From Solibacillus sp040274725 (GTDB taxonomy: Bacteria > Bacillota > Bacilli > Bacillales_A > Planococcaceae), in NCBI GenBank assembly GCA_040274725.1, contig JBEMAQ010000018.1:1-64000 (forward strand): a stretch of 64,000 nt of DNA. The letters run 5' to 3'. The position numbers and the translations under genes are program-made. The notes under the pieces are model-generated. The model had not been told where the DNA came from, did not search any database, and was given only the letters and a program-made list of their open reading frames with translations. Shown in pieces: positions 18,297 to 26,243 of the stretch. The number at the start of each line of letters is the position of its first letter. The stretch's first letter is position 1.

Positions 18297-19187
18297 ATGT
18301 TAATCGGTTCACATGTTTCAATGAGTGGTAAGAACATGCTGTTAGGTGCGAGTGAAGAAGCTGCATCATACGGTGCAAATACGTTTATGATTTACACAGG
18401 CGCACCGCAAAATACGCGTCGTAAGCCAATTGAAGAGCTAAATATCGGCAAAGGCTTATTTCATATGGAGGAGCACGGCATGTCAAATATCGTCGTGCAT
18501 GCACCGTATATTATTAACCTAGGCAATACGACAAAGCCCGAAACGTTTGAGCTTGGTGTGAACTTCCTGCAAGAGGAAATTAAGCGTACAGCGGCACTGC
18601 AAGCCACACAAATTGTCCTGCACCCAGGCGCACATGTCGGCGCAGGTGTCGATGCAGGGATTGCGAAAATTATTGAAGGCTTAAATGAAGTATTAACACA
18701 AGACTACCCCGTACAAATCGCGCTTGAAACGATGGCTGGTAAAGGGACGGAAATTGGTCGTTCGTTTGACGAGCTTGCACGTATTATTGATGGTGTAACG
18801 CATAACGAGCGCTTATCTGTCTGCTTTGATACATGCCATACGCATGATGCAGGCTATAATATTGTGGAAGATTTTGACGGTGTGTTAAATGAGTTTGACA
18901 AAATCGTGGGCATTGACCGCTTAAAGGTATTACACATTAACGATTCGAAAAACGTGCGTGGTGCAGGAAAAGACCGTCACGAAAATATCGGCTTCGGTGA
19001 AATTGGCTTTGATGCACTAAAGTCTATCGTGCACCATCCGCAGCTCATGCACGTACCGAAAATTTTAGAAACGCCGTTTGTTGGACCAGATGCGAAAAAC
19101 AAGCAGGCACCATATGCATATGAAATCGCGATGCTACGTGACGGGGAATTCCGTCCATCATTAATTGACGCATTACGTGGTGAATAA
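18297..19187 (+). CDS. nfo: Endonuclease IV (AP endonuclease)
   Basis: Base-excision repair enzyme cutting 5' of abasic sites, using three zinc ions. The TIM-barrel ligands are seen in VVHAPYIINLGN, QIVLHPGAHVG, IALETMAGKGTEIG, SVCFDTCHTHDAGY, LHINDSKNVRGAGKDRHENIGFGEIG and ILETPF. 296 aa is normal. SD AAAAGGAGCA. Same place as yqfS in B. subtilis. Confidence 0.97.
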   Translation: MLIGSHVSMSGKNMLLGASEEAASYGANTFMIYTGAPQNTRRKPIEELNIGKGLFHMEEHGMSNIVVHAPYIINLGNTTKPETFELGVNFLQEEIKRTAALQATQIVLHPGAHVGAGVDAGIAKIIEGLNEVLTQDYPVQIALETMAGKGTEIGRSFDELARIIDGVTHNERLSVCFDTCHTHDAGYNIVEDFDGVLNEFDKIVGIDRLKVLHINDSKNVRGAGKDRHENIGFGEIGFDALKSIVHHPQLMHVPKILETPFVGPDAKNKQAPYAYEIAMLRDGEFRPSLIDALRGE

Positions 19188-19191
19188 AAAG

Positions 19192-19235
19192 TAAAGATTG
19201 TGCTAAAAGTGAAAGCTTTTAGTGCAATCTTTTTT
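19192..19235 (+). terminator. Terminator after nfo
   Basis: Stem AAAGATTGTGCTAAAAG/CTTTTAGTGCAATCTTT followed by T-run. Confidence 0.88.
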
Positions 19236-19276
19236 GACAGATAAGAAAGTATAAAATTTGGCTTTTATATGTCTAG

Positions 19277-19385
19277 GCTAAAGCGCCAGCCCCTCGAGGT
19301 CGCTTCAATCCCTCGGGTGAAAGTAAAGAGCGCACTTTCACTTCGGGCTCTCCAGCGCTTGTCGGGGCTAAACGGGCGCTTTAGC
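19277..19385. repeat. Structured GC-rich intergenic element
   Basis: A 109-bp nested inverted repeat. Outer arms GCTAAAGCGCC (19277-19287) and GGCGCTTTAGC (19375-19385) are perfect complements. The next arms AGCCCC/GGGGCT are also paired, and an inner hairpin GTGAAAGT/ACTTTCAC (19317-19324, 19334-19341) closes the centre. It is GC-rich compared with its surroundings. The segment CTCTCCAGCGCTTGTCGGGG resembles a family of intergenic repeats I recall from Bacillaceae and Lysinibacillus genomes; only one full copy is in this window, so the family assignment is inference. Confidence 0.7.
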
Positions 19386-19472
19386 GCTTTTCTTACATAG
19401 AGGATATTCATTTTGTAAAAATGAGTATAGAATTAGAGGGTTAGAAATTTTAAGAAATAAGAGGTGATGGAA

Positions 19473-20888
19473 GTGAAGAAGTTTTTCATGAGTGTAGTAC
19501 TTGTCGTGATGACATGTGTGATGCCGTTTCATGTAGTAAATGCGTCGGTCATGGAGCAGGCAGTATCGCAGCATTTCGATACGTCCAATACGTCTGTATC
19601 AATCCGTTCGGTGCAAACAGAAAAAGTATTATTTGACCACCGAGGCGATGCACCGATGCGACCTGCTTCTAATTTGAAGTTGTTAACAGGGGCAGCGGCT
19701 TTACATACGCTCGGGGAGGATTACCGCTTTTCGACGATGTTGTATATAGATGGGGAAATAATGGGCACAACATTAGCAGGTGATGTCTACATAAAGGGAG
19801 GCGGTGACCCGACGTTATTACCAAGTGACATCGCAGAGTTTGCAAAGGTGTTAAAGCGACAGGGTATTAGCAAAATCAATGGCCATATTTACGGGGATGA
19901 TACGTTTTTTAGCGGCTCGACGCTGTCACCAGGTGTCGAAAAGCAAGACGAAACGTACTATTACGGGGCGCGTACATCCGCGTTAACCTTATCACCTACC
20001 GACGATTTTGATGCGAGTACGGTCGTTGTCACAGCAACAGGCGGTACGGTAGGTAAGGCACCAACATACAGTATCCTACCAAACGCCGCGGGGATGAAAG
20101 TAAAAAACAATGCGAAAACGGTAGCAAAGGGGCAAAAAACGACGATTTCCATTAAGCGTAAATATAATACAAATGAAATAGTTATTTCTGGTACAATTGC
20201 GCGCGGTAACAGTAAAAAAGAATGGGTATCGATGCATGACCCGACGATGAATACGTTAAGTGCAGTCAAAAAAATGTGGCAAAGTGCAGGAATCACATTT
20301 GCAAAGGACAGTACGATCAAAAGAGCGACAGTCCCACAAACGGCACAGATGATATCTGCTAAACAGTCTCGTACACTAAAAGAACTCTACCCGATATTTA
20401 TGAAGCTAAGCAATAATTCCATTGCAGATATGCTTGTCAAAACAATGGGGCAGGAGATGCACGGCAAGGGCGATTTAACGACTGGTTTACAAGTTGTGCG
20501 TGATTACGGTAAAACGCTCGGCATGGATTTAACAAATTGGCATATAACAGACGGTTCAGGTCTCGGTATGAATAATAAAGCGACAGCAAATGCACAAACA
20601 CTGCTGCTAACAACATTGCAACCAAATAAAACATTTTATGCAGGTTTACCTGTTGGAGGTGTAAAGGATCGTTTAATCGGAGGCACATTAAAAAATCGTT
20701 TTACACAATTCCCACTCCAACATAACGTCGTGGCGAAAACAGGCTATATTACTAATACGTATGCGCTATCTGGCTATGTCACAGCAAAAAGTGGCCGAAC
20801 ATTTGCATTTTCTGTTATGACATCGCAGCCGAGAAGCGCAATTAAAAATATAGATGCGTTTGTCAAAGTAATTTATATTAATTATTAG
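19473..20888 (+). CDS. dacB: D-alanyl-D-alanine carboxypeptidase/endopeptidase, DacB (S13) family
   Basis: Low-molecular-weight penicillin-binding protein trimming peptidoglycan peptides outside the membrane. Signal peptide at residues 1-24 (KKFFMSVVLVVMTCVMPF, cleavage near VNA-SV). Active-site motifs: SXXK in PASNLKLLTG (about residue 68), SXN in KLSNNSIADML and KTG in VVAKTGYI. Length 471 aa matches the PBP4/S13 type with its inserted domain. GTG at 19473 is chosen since AGAGGTGA lies 6 nt before it; GTG 19464 and ATG 19467 are part of that SD. Closest named relative would be B. subtilis DacC. Confidence 0.93.
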   Translation: MKKFFMSVVLVVMTCVMPFHVVNASVMEQAVSQHFDTSNTSVSIRSVQTEKVLFDHRGDAPMRPASNLKLLTGAAALHTLGEDYRFSTMLYIDGEIMGTTLAGDVYIKGGGDPTLLPSDIAEFAKVLKRQGISKINGHIYGDDTFFSGSTLSPGVEKQDETYYYGARTSALTLSPTDDFDASTVVVTATGGTVGKAPTYSILPNAAGMKVKNNAKTVAKGQKTTISIKRKYNTNEIVISGTIARGNSKKEWVSMHDPTMNTLSAVKKMWQSAGITFAKDSTIKRATVPQTAQMISAKQSRTLKELYPIFMKLSNNSIADMLVKTMGQEMHGKGDLTTGLQVVRDYGKTLGMDLTNWHITDGSGLGMNNKATANAQTLLLTTLQPNKTFYAGLPVGGVKDRLIGGTLKNRFTQFPLQHNVVAKTGYITNTYALSGYVTAKSGRTFAFSVMTSQPRSAIKNIDAFVKVIYINY

Positions 20889-21028
20889 TGGTTCGTATTA
20901 AAAAAATGTGTCTAAATAATGTCCATTAATTCCCATTATAATACTTGTGATTCAAGTAAATATATATTGATATAACAACATTTATGCCTTTTATACCACT
21001 TTTCGATAGTTTTTATCGAAATTTTCTA

Positions 21029-21045
21029 TGTGAGAAATAATGACA
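21029..21045 (+). promoter_or_regulatory. GlnR/TnrA operator
   Basis: TGTGAGAAATAATGACA fits the GlnR/TnrA consensus TGTNA-N7-TNACA exactly. It lies 62 nt before the ATG of the GlnR-like gene, so autoregulation is likely. The rest of the 219-nt gap holds a TATAAT (20937-20942) but no other clear signal. Confidence 0.75.
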
Positions 21046-21107
21046 ATACCATTGAAGTACGACAAATCATCCTTTAAAGTTAGAAGCATGAAAGGAATGG
21101 TGAAAAA

Positions 21108-21437
21108 ATGGAAAAAGAACATCGAAAAGCGTTACCGGTACTACCTATTAGCACAGTTATGCAGTTGACTAATCTCTCAGCGAGGCAAATTCGTTATTAC
21201 GAAGAGCACCATCTGATTGAACCAGTAAGAACAGAAGGGAATCGCAGAATGTTTTCGTTGAATAATATTGATGAGCTATTGGAAATTCAAGAGATGCTAG
21301 AGCAAGGCATCAATATTGCCGGAATTAAAAAAGTATTTGATTTAAAACATCAAGCACAAATGAGAACATATCGAGGGAAGTTATTAAATAATCATGAGTT
21401 ACGTACAATTGTGCAGGAAGAACTGCAAGCGCTGTAA
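21108..21437 (+). CDS. MerR-family GlnR-like nitrogen regulator
   Basis: 109 aa. The winged-helix region (LPISTVMQLTNLSARQIRYYEEHHLIEPVRTEGNRRMFS) is very close to GlnR, including the NRRMFS wing and GINIAGIKKVF after it. The C-terminus is shorter than the ~135 aa of B. subtilis GlnR, but it keeps an end like ELRTIVQEELQAL. No glnA follows; a terminator does. It may be the organism's GlnR moved away from glnA, a second GlnR, or a TnrA equivalent. SD GAAAGGAATGG. Confidence 0.85.
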   Translation: MEKEHRKALPVLPISTVMQLTNLSARQIRYYEEHHLIEPVRTEGNRRMFSLNNIDELLEIQEMLEQGINIAGIKKVFDLKHQAQMRTYRGKLLNNHELRTIVQEELQAL

Positions 21438-21466
21438 AAGCGGCACGTATAAAAACAGAACATAAG

Positions 21467-21507
21467 AGTTGTATTCAGCCTGAATTACTGAATACAACTT
21501 TTTTTAT
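21467..21507 (+). terminator. Terminator after GlnR-like gene
   Basis: 12-bp perfect stem AGTTGTATTCAG/CTGAATACAACT with T-run. Confidence 0.92.
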
Positions 21508-21673
21508 TTTCATCTGTATAGAAGAGGTAACGTAGTAGAAAGTTATTTTATGTGTAGAAAATTCTCATTTTTGTAAAATAGTAAAATAGTTGGGTGAAAG
21601 TATTTCAAATTGATCTATAATGAATAGGTAGAAAGTTTAAACTTTTTTATTGGATTTGGGAGAGAGGTACGGG

Positions 21674-23356
21674 ATGAAATTTACAATTTCTAAGAAAATG
21701 TGGTCAAGTTTTTCGATTATTCTTATTCTACTTTGTTTTGTAAGTGCACTTTCAATTATGACAATGATTAGGATATCAGATAATTATGAAATGATTTTAG
21801 AACGAGAAATAACAAATGTTGATATTGCTGATGAAATTATCATCATTCAAAAAGATATGTCGACTGCTATTTTAGAATTTATTACATTTAAGAGTGATGG
21901 AACATTGCAAAAGCTAGACAGCTTAATTGAAGAGGGCTCTGTAGCTGCGAAAAATTTAATAGCAGGTGTAGAGGATGAACAGTCACTTGCTTTACTTGAG
22001 GAATTGAAAGTAAAAACGGTTGAGTTATTTGAATCGAATGAAATTATAGTAAATCGAGCGCAAACAAACGAAGACTTTTCTACATATTCCTCAAAATCAA
22101 GTGAACTAAATACAGAAATTTTACAAATTTTAAGTGATTTAAAGGAAATACAGCAAAATACAGTAGAGCAAAAACGGGCAGAAATTAGCGCCGAACGTAC
22201 AAAATCAATCGTATTTATTGTGAGTACATCTTTTGTAGTTGTTGTATTAGGTTTGCTCGTTGCTCATTTTACAAGCCGAAGTATTTCGAATCCAATCAAG
22301 GCGATAACAGCTAACTTAAAGGAAGTGGCAACAGGTCATTTGTTAATTGAACCAATTCATGTGAAATCAAATGATGAAGTTCGTGACATGGCCGAATCTT
22401 TCAATCAAATGACGGCCGATTTGCGTAGCATTATTGTGAATGTTCAAGGCTCTTCGATGCAGTTAGCTGCGAATGCCGAGCAGCTGACAGCGAGCTCACA
22501 GGAAAGTTATGCGTCAAGTCAGCTTGTGGCAAGTGCTGCTGAAGTGCAAAAAAACATTAGCGAGCAGCAAACAGTGACGGTCAATGAATCGAATAAAGCA
22601 ATTGGACAGTTACGAGCAGAGATGGATGAAGTGGCTGCGGATAATAATCAAATGTTTCAATCGACAGATCAAGTGAAGACGCTTATTTCAAAAGGGGCTT
22701 CTGTAGTGACAGATGTAGCACAGCATATGGATACCATTCATACAACGTTTAAAGACACGACGATGATGATGAATGAAATGGCAAAGCATTCAACAGATAT
22801 TCAAACCATTACGGCACTTATAACGGAGATTGCGGAGCAAACGAACTTACTGGCGCTAAATGCTTCAATTGAGGCAGCGCGCGCTGGTGAACATGGTAAG
22901 GGCTTTGCTGTTGTTGCAGATGAAGTACGTAATTTAGCCGAGCAATCAAAAAAATCAGCCACTGAGATTGAATCAATGGTCAATGTGATGCAGCAAGCAT
23001 CAGCAAACGCTGTTCATTCGATTAGGATGGGGAGCGGTAAAGTAGAAGAGGGCTTAGCAAAAACAAGTGAATCGCTTACGACATTTACAGAAATCAAACA
23101 AAGCATTGAGACAGTTAGTCAGATGATGGAACGTGTATCTTCGGCTATTGTACGTGTTCAGCAAACAACGATTTCTGTAGCAAGTAATGTAACAGATATT
23201 CAGCATTTAGCTGAAAATGTAGCAGACAGTGCGAATGAGACAGGAGCGGCAACAGAACAGCAACTTGCTTCAAATGAAGAAATTGCTTCAAATGCGCAGT
23301 CATTAGCAAATTTAGCGGAATCATTGCAAGCGAAGGTCAATCAATTTAACGTATAA
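21674..23356 (+). CDS. Methyl-accepting chemotaxis protein
   Basis: Membrane chemoreceptor, 560 aa. TM1 at about residues 10-30; a ~150-residue helical outer domain of the four-helix-bundle type (EREITNVDIADEIIIIQKDMS...); TM2 near 185-205 (IVFIVSTSFVVVVLGLLVAHF); HAMP (RSISNPIKAITANLKEVATGHL); then the long coiled-coil signalling domain with the conserved hairpin tip EIAEQTNLLALNASIEAARAGE. ATG 21674 follows AGAGAGGTACGGG; the upstream TTG in frame has no SD. No ligand is evident and no other chemotaxis genes are nearby. Confidence 0.95.
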   Translation: MKFTISKKMWSSFSIILILLCFVSALSIMTMIRISDNYEMILEREITNVDIADEIIIIQKDMSTAILEFITFKSDGTLQKLDSLIEEGSVAAKNLIAGVEDEQSLALLEELKVKTVELFESNEIIVNRAQTNEDFSTYSSKSSELNTEILQILSDLKEIQQNTVEQKRAEISAERTKSIVFIVSTSFVVVVLGLLVAHFTSRSISNPIKAITANLKEVATGHLLIEPIHVKSNDEVRDMAESFNQMTADLRSIIVNVQGSSMQLAANAEQLTASSQESYASSQLVASAAEVQKNISEQQTVTVNESNKAIGQLRAEMDEVAADNNQMFQSTDQVKTLISKGASVVTDVAQHMDTIHTTFKDTTMMMNEMAKHSTDIQTITALITEIAEQTNLLALNASIEAARAGEHGKGFAVVADEVRNLAEQSKKSATEIESMVNVMQQASANAVHSIRMGSGKVEEGLAKTSESLTTFTEIKQSIETVSQMMERVSSAIVRVQQTTISVASNVTDIQHLAENVADSANETGAATEQQLASNEEIASNAQSLANLAESLQAKVNQFNV

Positions 23357-23360
23357 TAAG

Positions 23361-23395
23361 ACATGCACAGGAGCTGTATTCCTGTGCATGTTTTC
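23361..23395. terminator. Terminator between mcp and DUF2624 gene
   Basis: Perfect stem ACATGCACAGGA/TCCTGTGCATGT and T-run; lies between converging genes. Confidence 0.88.
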
Positions 23396-23396
23396 G

Positions 23397-23633
23397 TTAT
23401 GAAATAAACTGCGATAGCTTTTTATAGCGGCTAGAGCCGAGTACGGATTTTGCCTCGGCAAGCACTTCTTTTGGGATGCCGTGCGTCAGCCATTGAATGG
23501 ATGCATTGCTAAAAATGCGGCGCAATTTTTTAGCTTCATTTGAGGAGATGGAGAGCCCCATTGTTTCGGCAAATTTGACAAGCTCTTTATCTGACATTTT
23601 ATTGAGCTGACTGAACAATTGAAATTTATTCAA
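23397..23633 (-). CDS. yqfT: Small protein, probable DUF2624 (YqfT)
   Basis: 78 aa, soluble, mainly helical (FQLFSQLNKMSDKELVKFAETMGLSISSNEAKKLRRIF). Function unknown. The assignment to the YqfT/DUF2624 family rests on size, helical character and position between the nfo and zur genes as in B. subtilis; sequence recognition is moderate. SD GAAAGGATGG upstream of the ATG. Confidence 0.7.
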   Translation of the reverse strand: MNKFQLFSQLNKMSDKELVKFAETMGLSISSNEAKKLRRIFSNASIQWLTHGIPKEVLAEAKSVLGSSRYKKLSQFIS

Positions 23634-23659
23634 AGTACCATCCTTTCAAGTTGATTATC

Positions 23660-23688
23660 TTTACAATAAGGAGAAAGTACACTATACT
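23660..23688 (+). promoter_or_regulatory. Sigma-A promoter of znuC-znuB-zur
   Basis: -35 TTTACA (23660-23665), 17-nt spacer, -10 TATACT (23683-23688). The Zur box starts about 10 nt downstream of the -10. Confidence 0.75.
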
Positions 23689-23698
23689 AAAAAGTTGT

Positions 23699-23719
23699 AA
23701 ATCGTAATGATTTTGAATT
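23699..23719 (+). promoter_or_regulatory. Zur box
   Basis: Starts AAATCGTAATGATT, identical to the first 14 positions of the B. subtilis Zur box (AAATCGTAATNATTACGATTT); the right half is degenerate. It sits at about +4 to +24 of the predicted transcript, so zinc-loaded Zur would block initiation of its own operon. Confidence 0.8.
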
Positions 23720-23736
23720 GGAAAGAAGAGATACCA

Positions 23737-24483
23737 TTGAAAAAAACGTTAATTGAACTGGAAAACGTGTCGTTTCAATATGACTATACGCACGTCTTAA
23801 AAAACATTTCATTAAAAGTAGAACAGGGCGATTTTTTAGCGCTTTTAGGGCCAAATGGTTCAGGAAAATCGACGCTACTTAAAATTATTTTAGGCTTACT
23901 GAAACCGATGTCTGGTGAAGTGAAGCTATTCGGGCAAACGACTGCGGATTTTAAAAACCGCGAGCTGATTGGCTACGTATCACAAAAATCGAATGCGTTT
24001 AACTCAGGGTTTCCTGCGACGGTGTTTGAAGTTGTGCGTAGTGGACTTGTGAAAAAGACAGGGCTATTTAAGCGTCTGCCGAAAAATACAGATGAACTTG
24101 TGCACCAAGCGCTTGCAGACGTTGGAATGGAACAATTCGCAAAGCGTAATATCGGGCAATTGTCTGGTGGACAGCAACAACGTGTATTTATCGCGCGTGC
24201 ACTTGTATCTGCACCGCAGCTTCTTATTTTAGATGAGCCTACAGTCGGGATTGACCATGAAAATGTGCAGGCGTTCTATGATATGCTCGCACATTTAAAT
24301 GCGCGCCATCATATGACGATGATTTTAGTGACACATGATGTCGACACGGTTTCTGACCGTATTAGTCATGTGGCGTGCTTAAATCAAACGATTCACTTCC
24401 ATGGCTATAAAAACGAATTCGATGCGATTGACGTGGCGGCGCTAAATGCGTGGTACGGTCATTCTGTGCGAAAGGTTCACTAA
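23737..24483 (+). CDS. znuC: Zinc ABC transporter ATP-binding protein
   Basis: Cytoplasmic ATPase of the Znu/Adc/Mnt metal importer type, 248 aa. Walker A GPNGSGKSTLLK, Q-loop region YVSQKSNAF, signature LSGGQQQRVFIARAL, Walker B LLILDEPTVGID and H-loop VTHDVDT. TTG at 23737 is chosen (MKKTLIELENVSF); the ATG at 23707 lies inside the Zur box and has no SD. AAAGAAGAGA upstream is a modest SD. Zinc specificity comes from the Zur box and from zur in the same operon. Confidence 0.92.
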   Translation: MKKTLIELENVSFQYDYTHVLKNISLKVEQGDFLALLGPNGSGKSTLLKIILGLLKPMSGEVKLFGQTTADFKNRELIGYVSQKSNAFNSGFPATVFEVVRSGLVKKTGLFKRLPKNTDELVHQALADVGMEQFAKRNIGQLSGGQQQRVFIARALVSAPQLLILDEPTVGIDHENVQAFYDMLAHLNARHHMTMILVTHDVDTVSDRISHVACLNQTIHFHGYKNEFDAIDVAALNAWYGHSVRKVH

Positions 24484-24495
24484 AGGAGCAGGCAT

Positions 24496-25356
24496 ATGAT
24501 TGAAGCAATTTTAAACTATGAATTTTTACAAAATGCCTTTTTCTCAGGGCTTATTATTGGGATTATCGCACCACTGTTAGGTGTATTTATCGTCGTGCGC
24601 CGTCTGTCGCTTATTGCAGACGCACTGTCACATGTGACGCTTGCAGGGATTGCGGGTAGTCTTTATTTAAGCCAAAGTTTTGCCGCACTTGCCTTGCTGA
24701 ATCCGATTTATTTAGGGATTGTTGCGTCCGTTGCAGGCTCGGTATTAATTGAGCGACTGCGCAGACTTTATAAGCATTATGAGGAGCTTGCGATTCCGAT
24801 TATTATGTCGGGCGGGATTGGCCTTAGTGCAATCTTTATTTCACTTGCGAGCGGCTTTAATACCGATTTAATGAGTTATTTATTCGGTTCGGTATCAGCG
24901 GTGTCGAGGCAAGATTTTTATGTGATTGTGGCGATTGCCATTGTTGTCTTTATCTTTTTAATAGCGTTCTTTAAAGAGTTATTTGTGCTGTCGTTTGATG
25001 ATGAGTATGCGAAGGCGAGCGGCTTACCCGCACGCTGGATTCATTTATTATTTATGGTCGTTGTCGCACTTGTCATTGCAGCAAGTATGCGTATTGTTGG
25101 GATTTTACTTGTCTCAAGCTTAATGACCTTACCAGTTGCGGCGGCAATGCGACTTGCGAAGGGCTTTAAAGAGGCGATACTTTATTCGATTGTGTTTGGT
25201 GAAACAGCCGTTGTAATCGGTCTTGTCAGCGCATTTTATCTTGACTTAGCACCAGGCGGAACGATTGTTGTGACGTCGATCATTATTTTATTGCTTGTTA
25301 TTATCGGCAAAAAGTTAGCACTAAAGCTACATGCGAAAGGGGAAGAAGCACTGTGA
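24496..25356 (+). CDS. znuB: Zinc ABC transporter permease
   Basis: ABC-3 family membrane protein, 286 aa, with about eight membrane segments beginning FLQNAFFSGLIIGIIAPLLGVFIVVRRLSLIADALSHVTLAGI, the family's N-terminal signature. MTLPVAAAMRLAKGF lies in the late conserved loop. SD AAAGGAGCAGG. It overlaps zur by 4 nt. No solute-binding protein (ZnuA) is encoded in this operon, so it must come from elsewhere. Confidence 0.93.
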   Translation: MIEAILNYEFLQNAFFSGLIIGIIAPLLGVFIVVRRLSLIADALSHVTLAGIAGSLYLSQSFAALALLNPIYLGIVASVAGSVLIERLRRLYKHYEELAIPIIMSGGIGLSAIFISLASGFNTDLMSYLFGSVSAVSRQDFYVIVAIAIVVFIFLIAFFKELFVLSFDDEYAKASGLPARWIHLLFMVVVALVIAASMRIVGILLVSSLMTLPVAAAMRLAKGFKEAILYSIVFGETAVVIGLVSAFYLDLAPGGTIVVTSIIILLLVIIGKKLALKLHAKGEEAL

Positions 25357-25763
25357 ACGAAACACGCGCGTGGGAAATTTTAAAGGAAAATGGCTATAAA
25401 AAAACAGATAAGCGTGAACGCATCCTGACAATGTTTGCAGGCACTGATAAATATTTGACTGCTCGTGATCTGCTTACAGTCTTTAAAAAGGATTACCCAG
25501 GCATGAGCTTTGACACGATTTATCGTAATTTATCAACGTTTGTTGAGTTAGATATTTTAGAGGAAACCGAGCTAAACGGTGAGCGTAATTTCCGCATGCA
25601 TTGCGAGTCCGATCATCACCACCACCACTTTATTTGTCGTGACTGTGGCAAGGTCAAAGAATTGTCGATTTGTCCAATGGCGATGCTTGGGGAGAAGTTG
25701 CCAGGCTACGCGGTGGAGGCACATAAATTTGAAATTTATGGTAAATGCCCAAATTGCCAATGA
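25353..25763 (+). CDS. zur: Zinc uptake regulator, Fur family
   Basis: Metalloregulator of zinc homeostasis, 136 aa. Winged helix (EILKENGYKKTDKRERILTMF, SFDTIYRNLSTFVELDILEET), His-rich regulatory site HHHHHFICRDCG and structural zinc CXXC pairs (CRDC and CPNC). Strongly like B. subtilis Zur (YqfV). GTG start overlaps the znuB stop (GTGA), showing translational coupling. In B. subtilis zur and znu genes are apart; here they form one operon. Confidence 0.95.
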   Translation: MNETRAWEILKENGYKKTDKRERILTMFAGTDKYLTARDLLTVFKKDYPGMSFDTIYRNLSTFVELDILEETELNGERNFRMHCESDHHHHHFICRDCGKVKELSICPMAMLGEKLPGYAVEAHKFEIYGKCPNCQ

Positions 25764-25766
25764 TGT

Positions 25767-25800
25767 GAAGCGGTGTGGTTCATGAATCACACCGCTTTTC
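25767..25800 (+). terminator. Terminator after zur
   Basis: Perfect stem AAGCGGTGTG/CACACCGCTT with 10-nt loop, followed by TTTCTT. Confidence 0.85.
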
Positions 25801-25887
25801 TTCTGTTATCTCTTATCTGAATAATGACTTAATTTTGCTAAAACACCCACAATGAAATCGAACTATGTTAAAGTAAATAAATAACTT

Positions 25888-26095
25888 ACATAGCTTTGCA
25901 GGAAAAAGGTACAGATTGTATAACTGTGAATTCGGTGAAAATCCGAAGCTATATCCGTAACTGTAAGCGCATAAAATTCGTATAAAGGTCACTGCTTTTA
26001 GTGGGAAGGCCTTTATAATCTACGTTGTAAGGAGACTCTCTTTCCAGCATGGAGATAACGAAGCGCAAAGCCAGGAGACCGGCCTTTTTCTGATC
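25888..26095 (+). ncRNA. Cobalamin riboswitch
   Basis: Has the conserved core of the adenosylcobalamin riboswitch: GGTGAAAATCCGAAGC (25936-25951), GTAACTGTAAGC, a peripheral hairpin near 25980-26010, and the B12 box AAGCCAGGAGACC near the 3' end (~26067-26080). It lies in the 5' leader of the BtuF/cob operon, followed by a terminator, so cobalamin binding should switch the operon off. Confidence 0.94.
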
Positions 26096-26164
26096 GTCAC
26101 ACACCTCTTCGGAATTAAAGAGAATGGACGGCATGAAAAATCGGTGTTTTTTCATACGTTTTTT

Positions 26165-26193
26165 GCCATTCATTTTTTATGGATGGCTTTTTT
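26165..26193 (+). terminator. Riboswitch-controlled terminator
   Basis: Stem GCCATTCAT/ATGGATGGC and seven T, ~50 nt before the btuF start. A second A/T hairpin (ATGAAAAA/TTTTTCAT, 26133-26156) with T-run lies just upstream and may be part of the same expression platform. Confidence 0.85.
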
Positions 26194-26243
26194 GTTTGTC
26201 TGTATTGTGTGTAAGTAAATTTTTTAAGAAATGAGGAAGTGCA

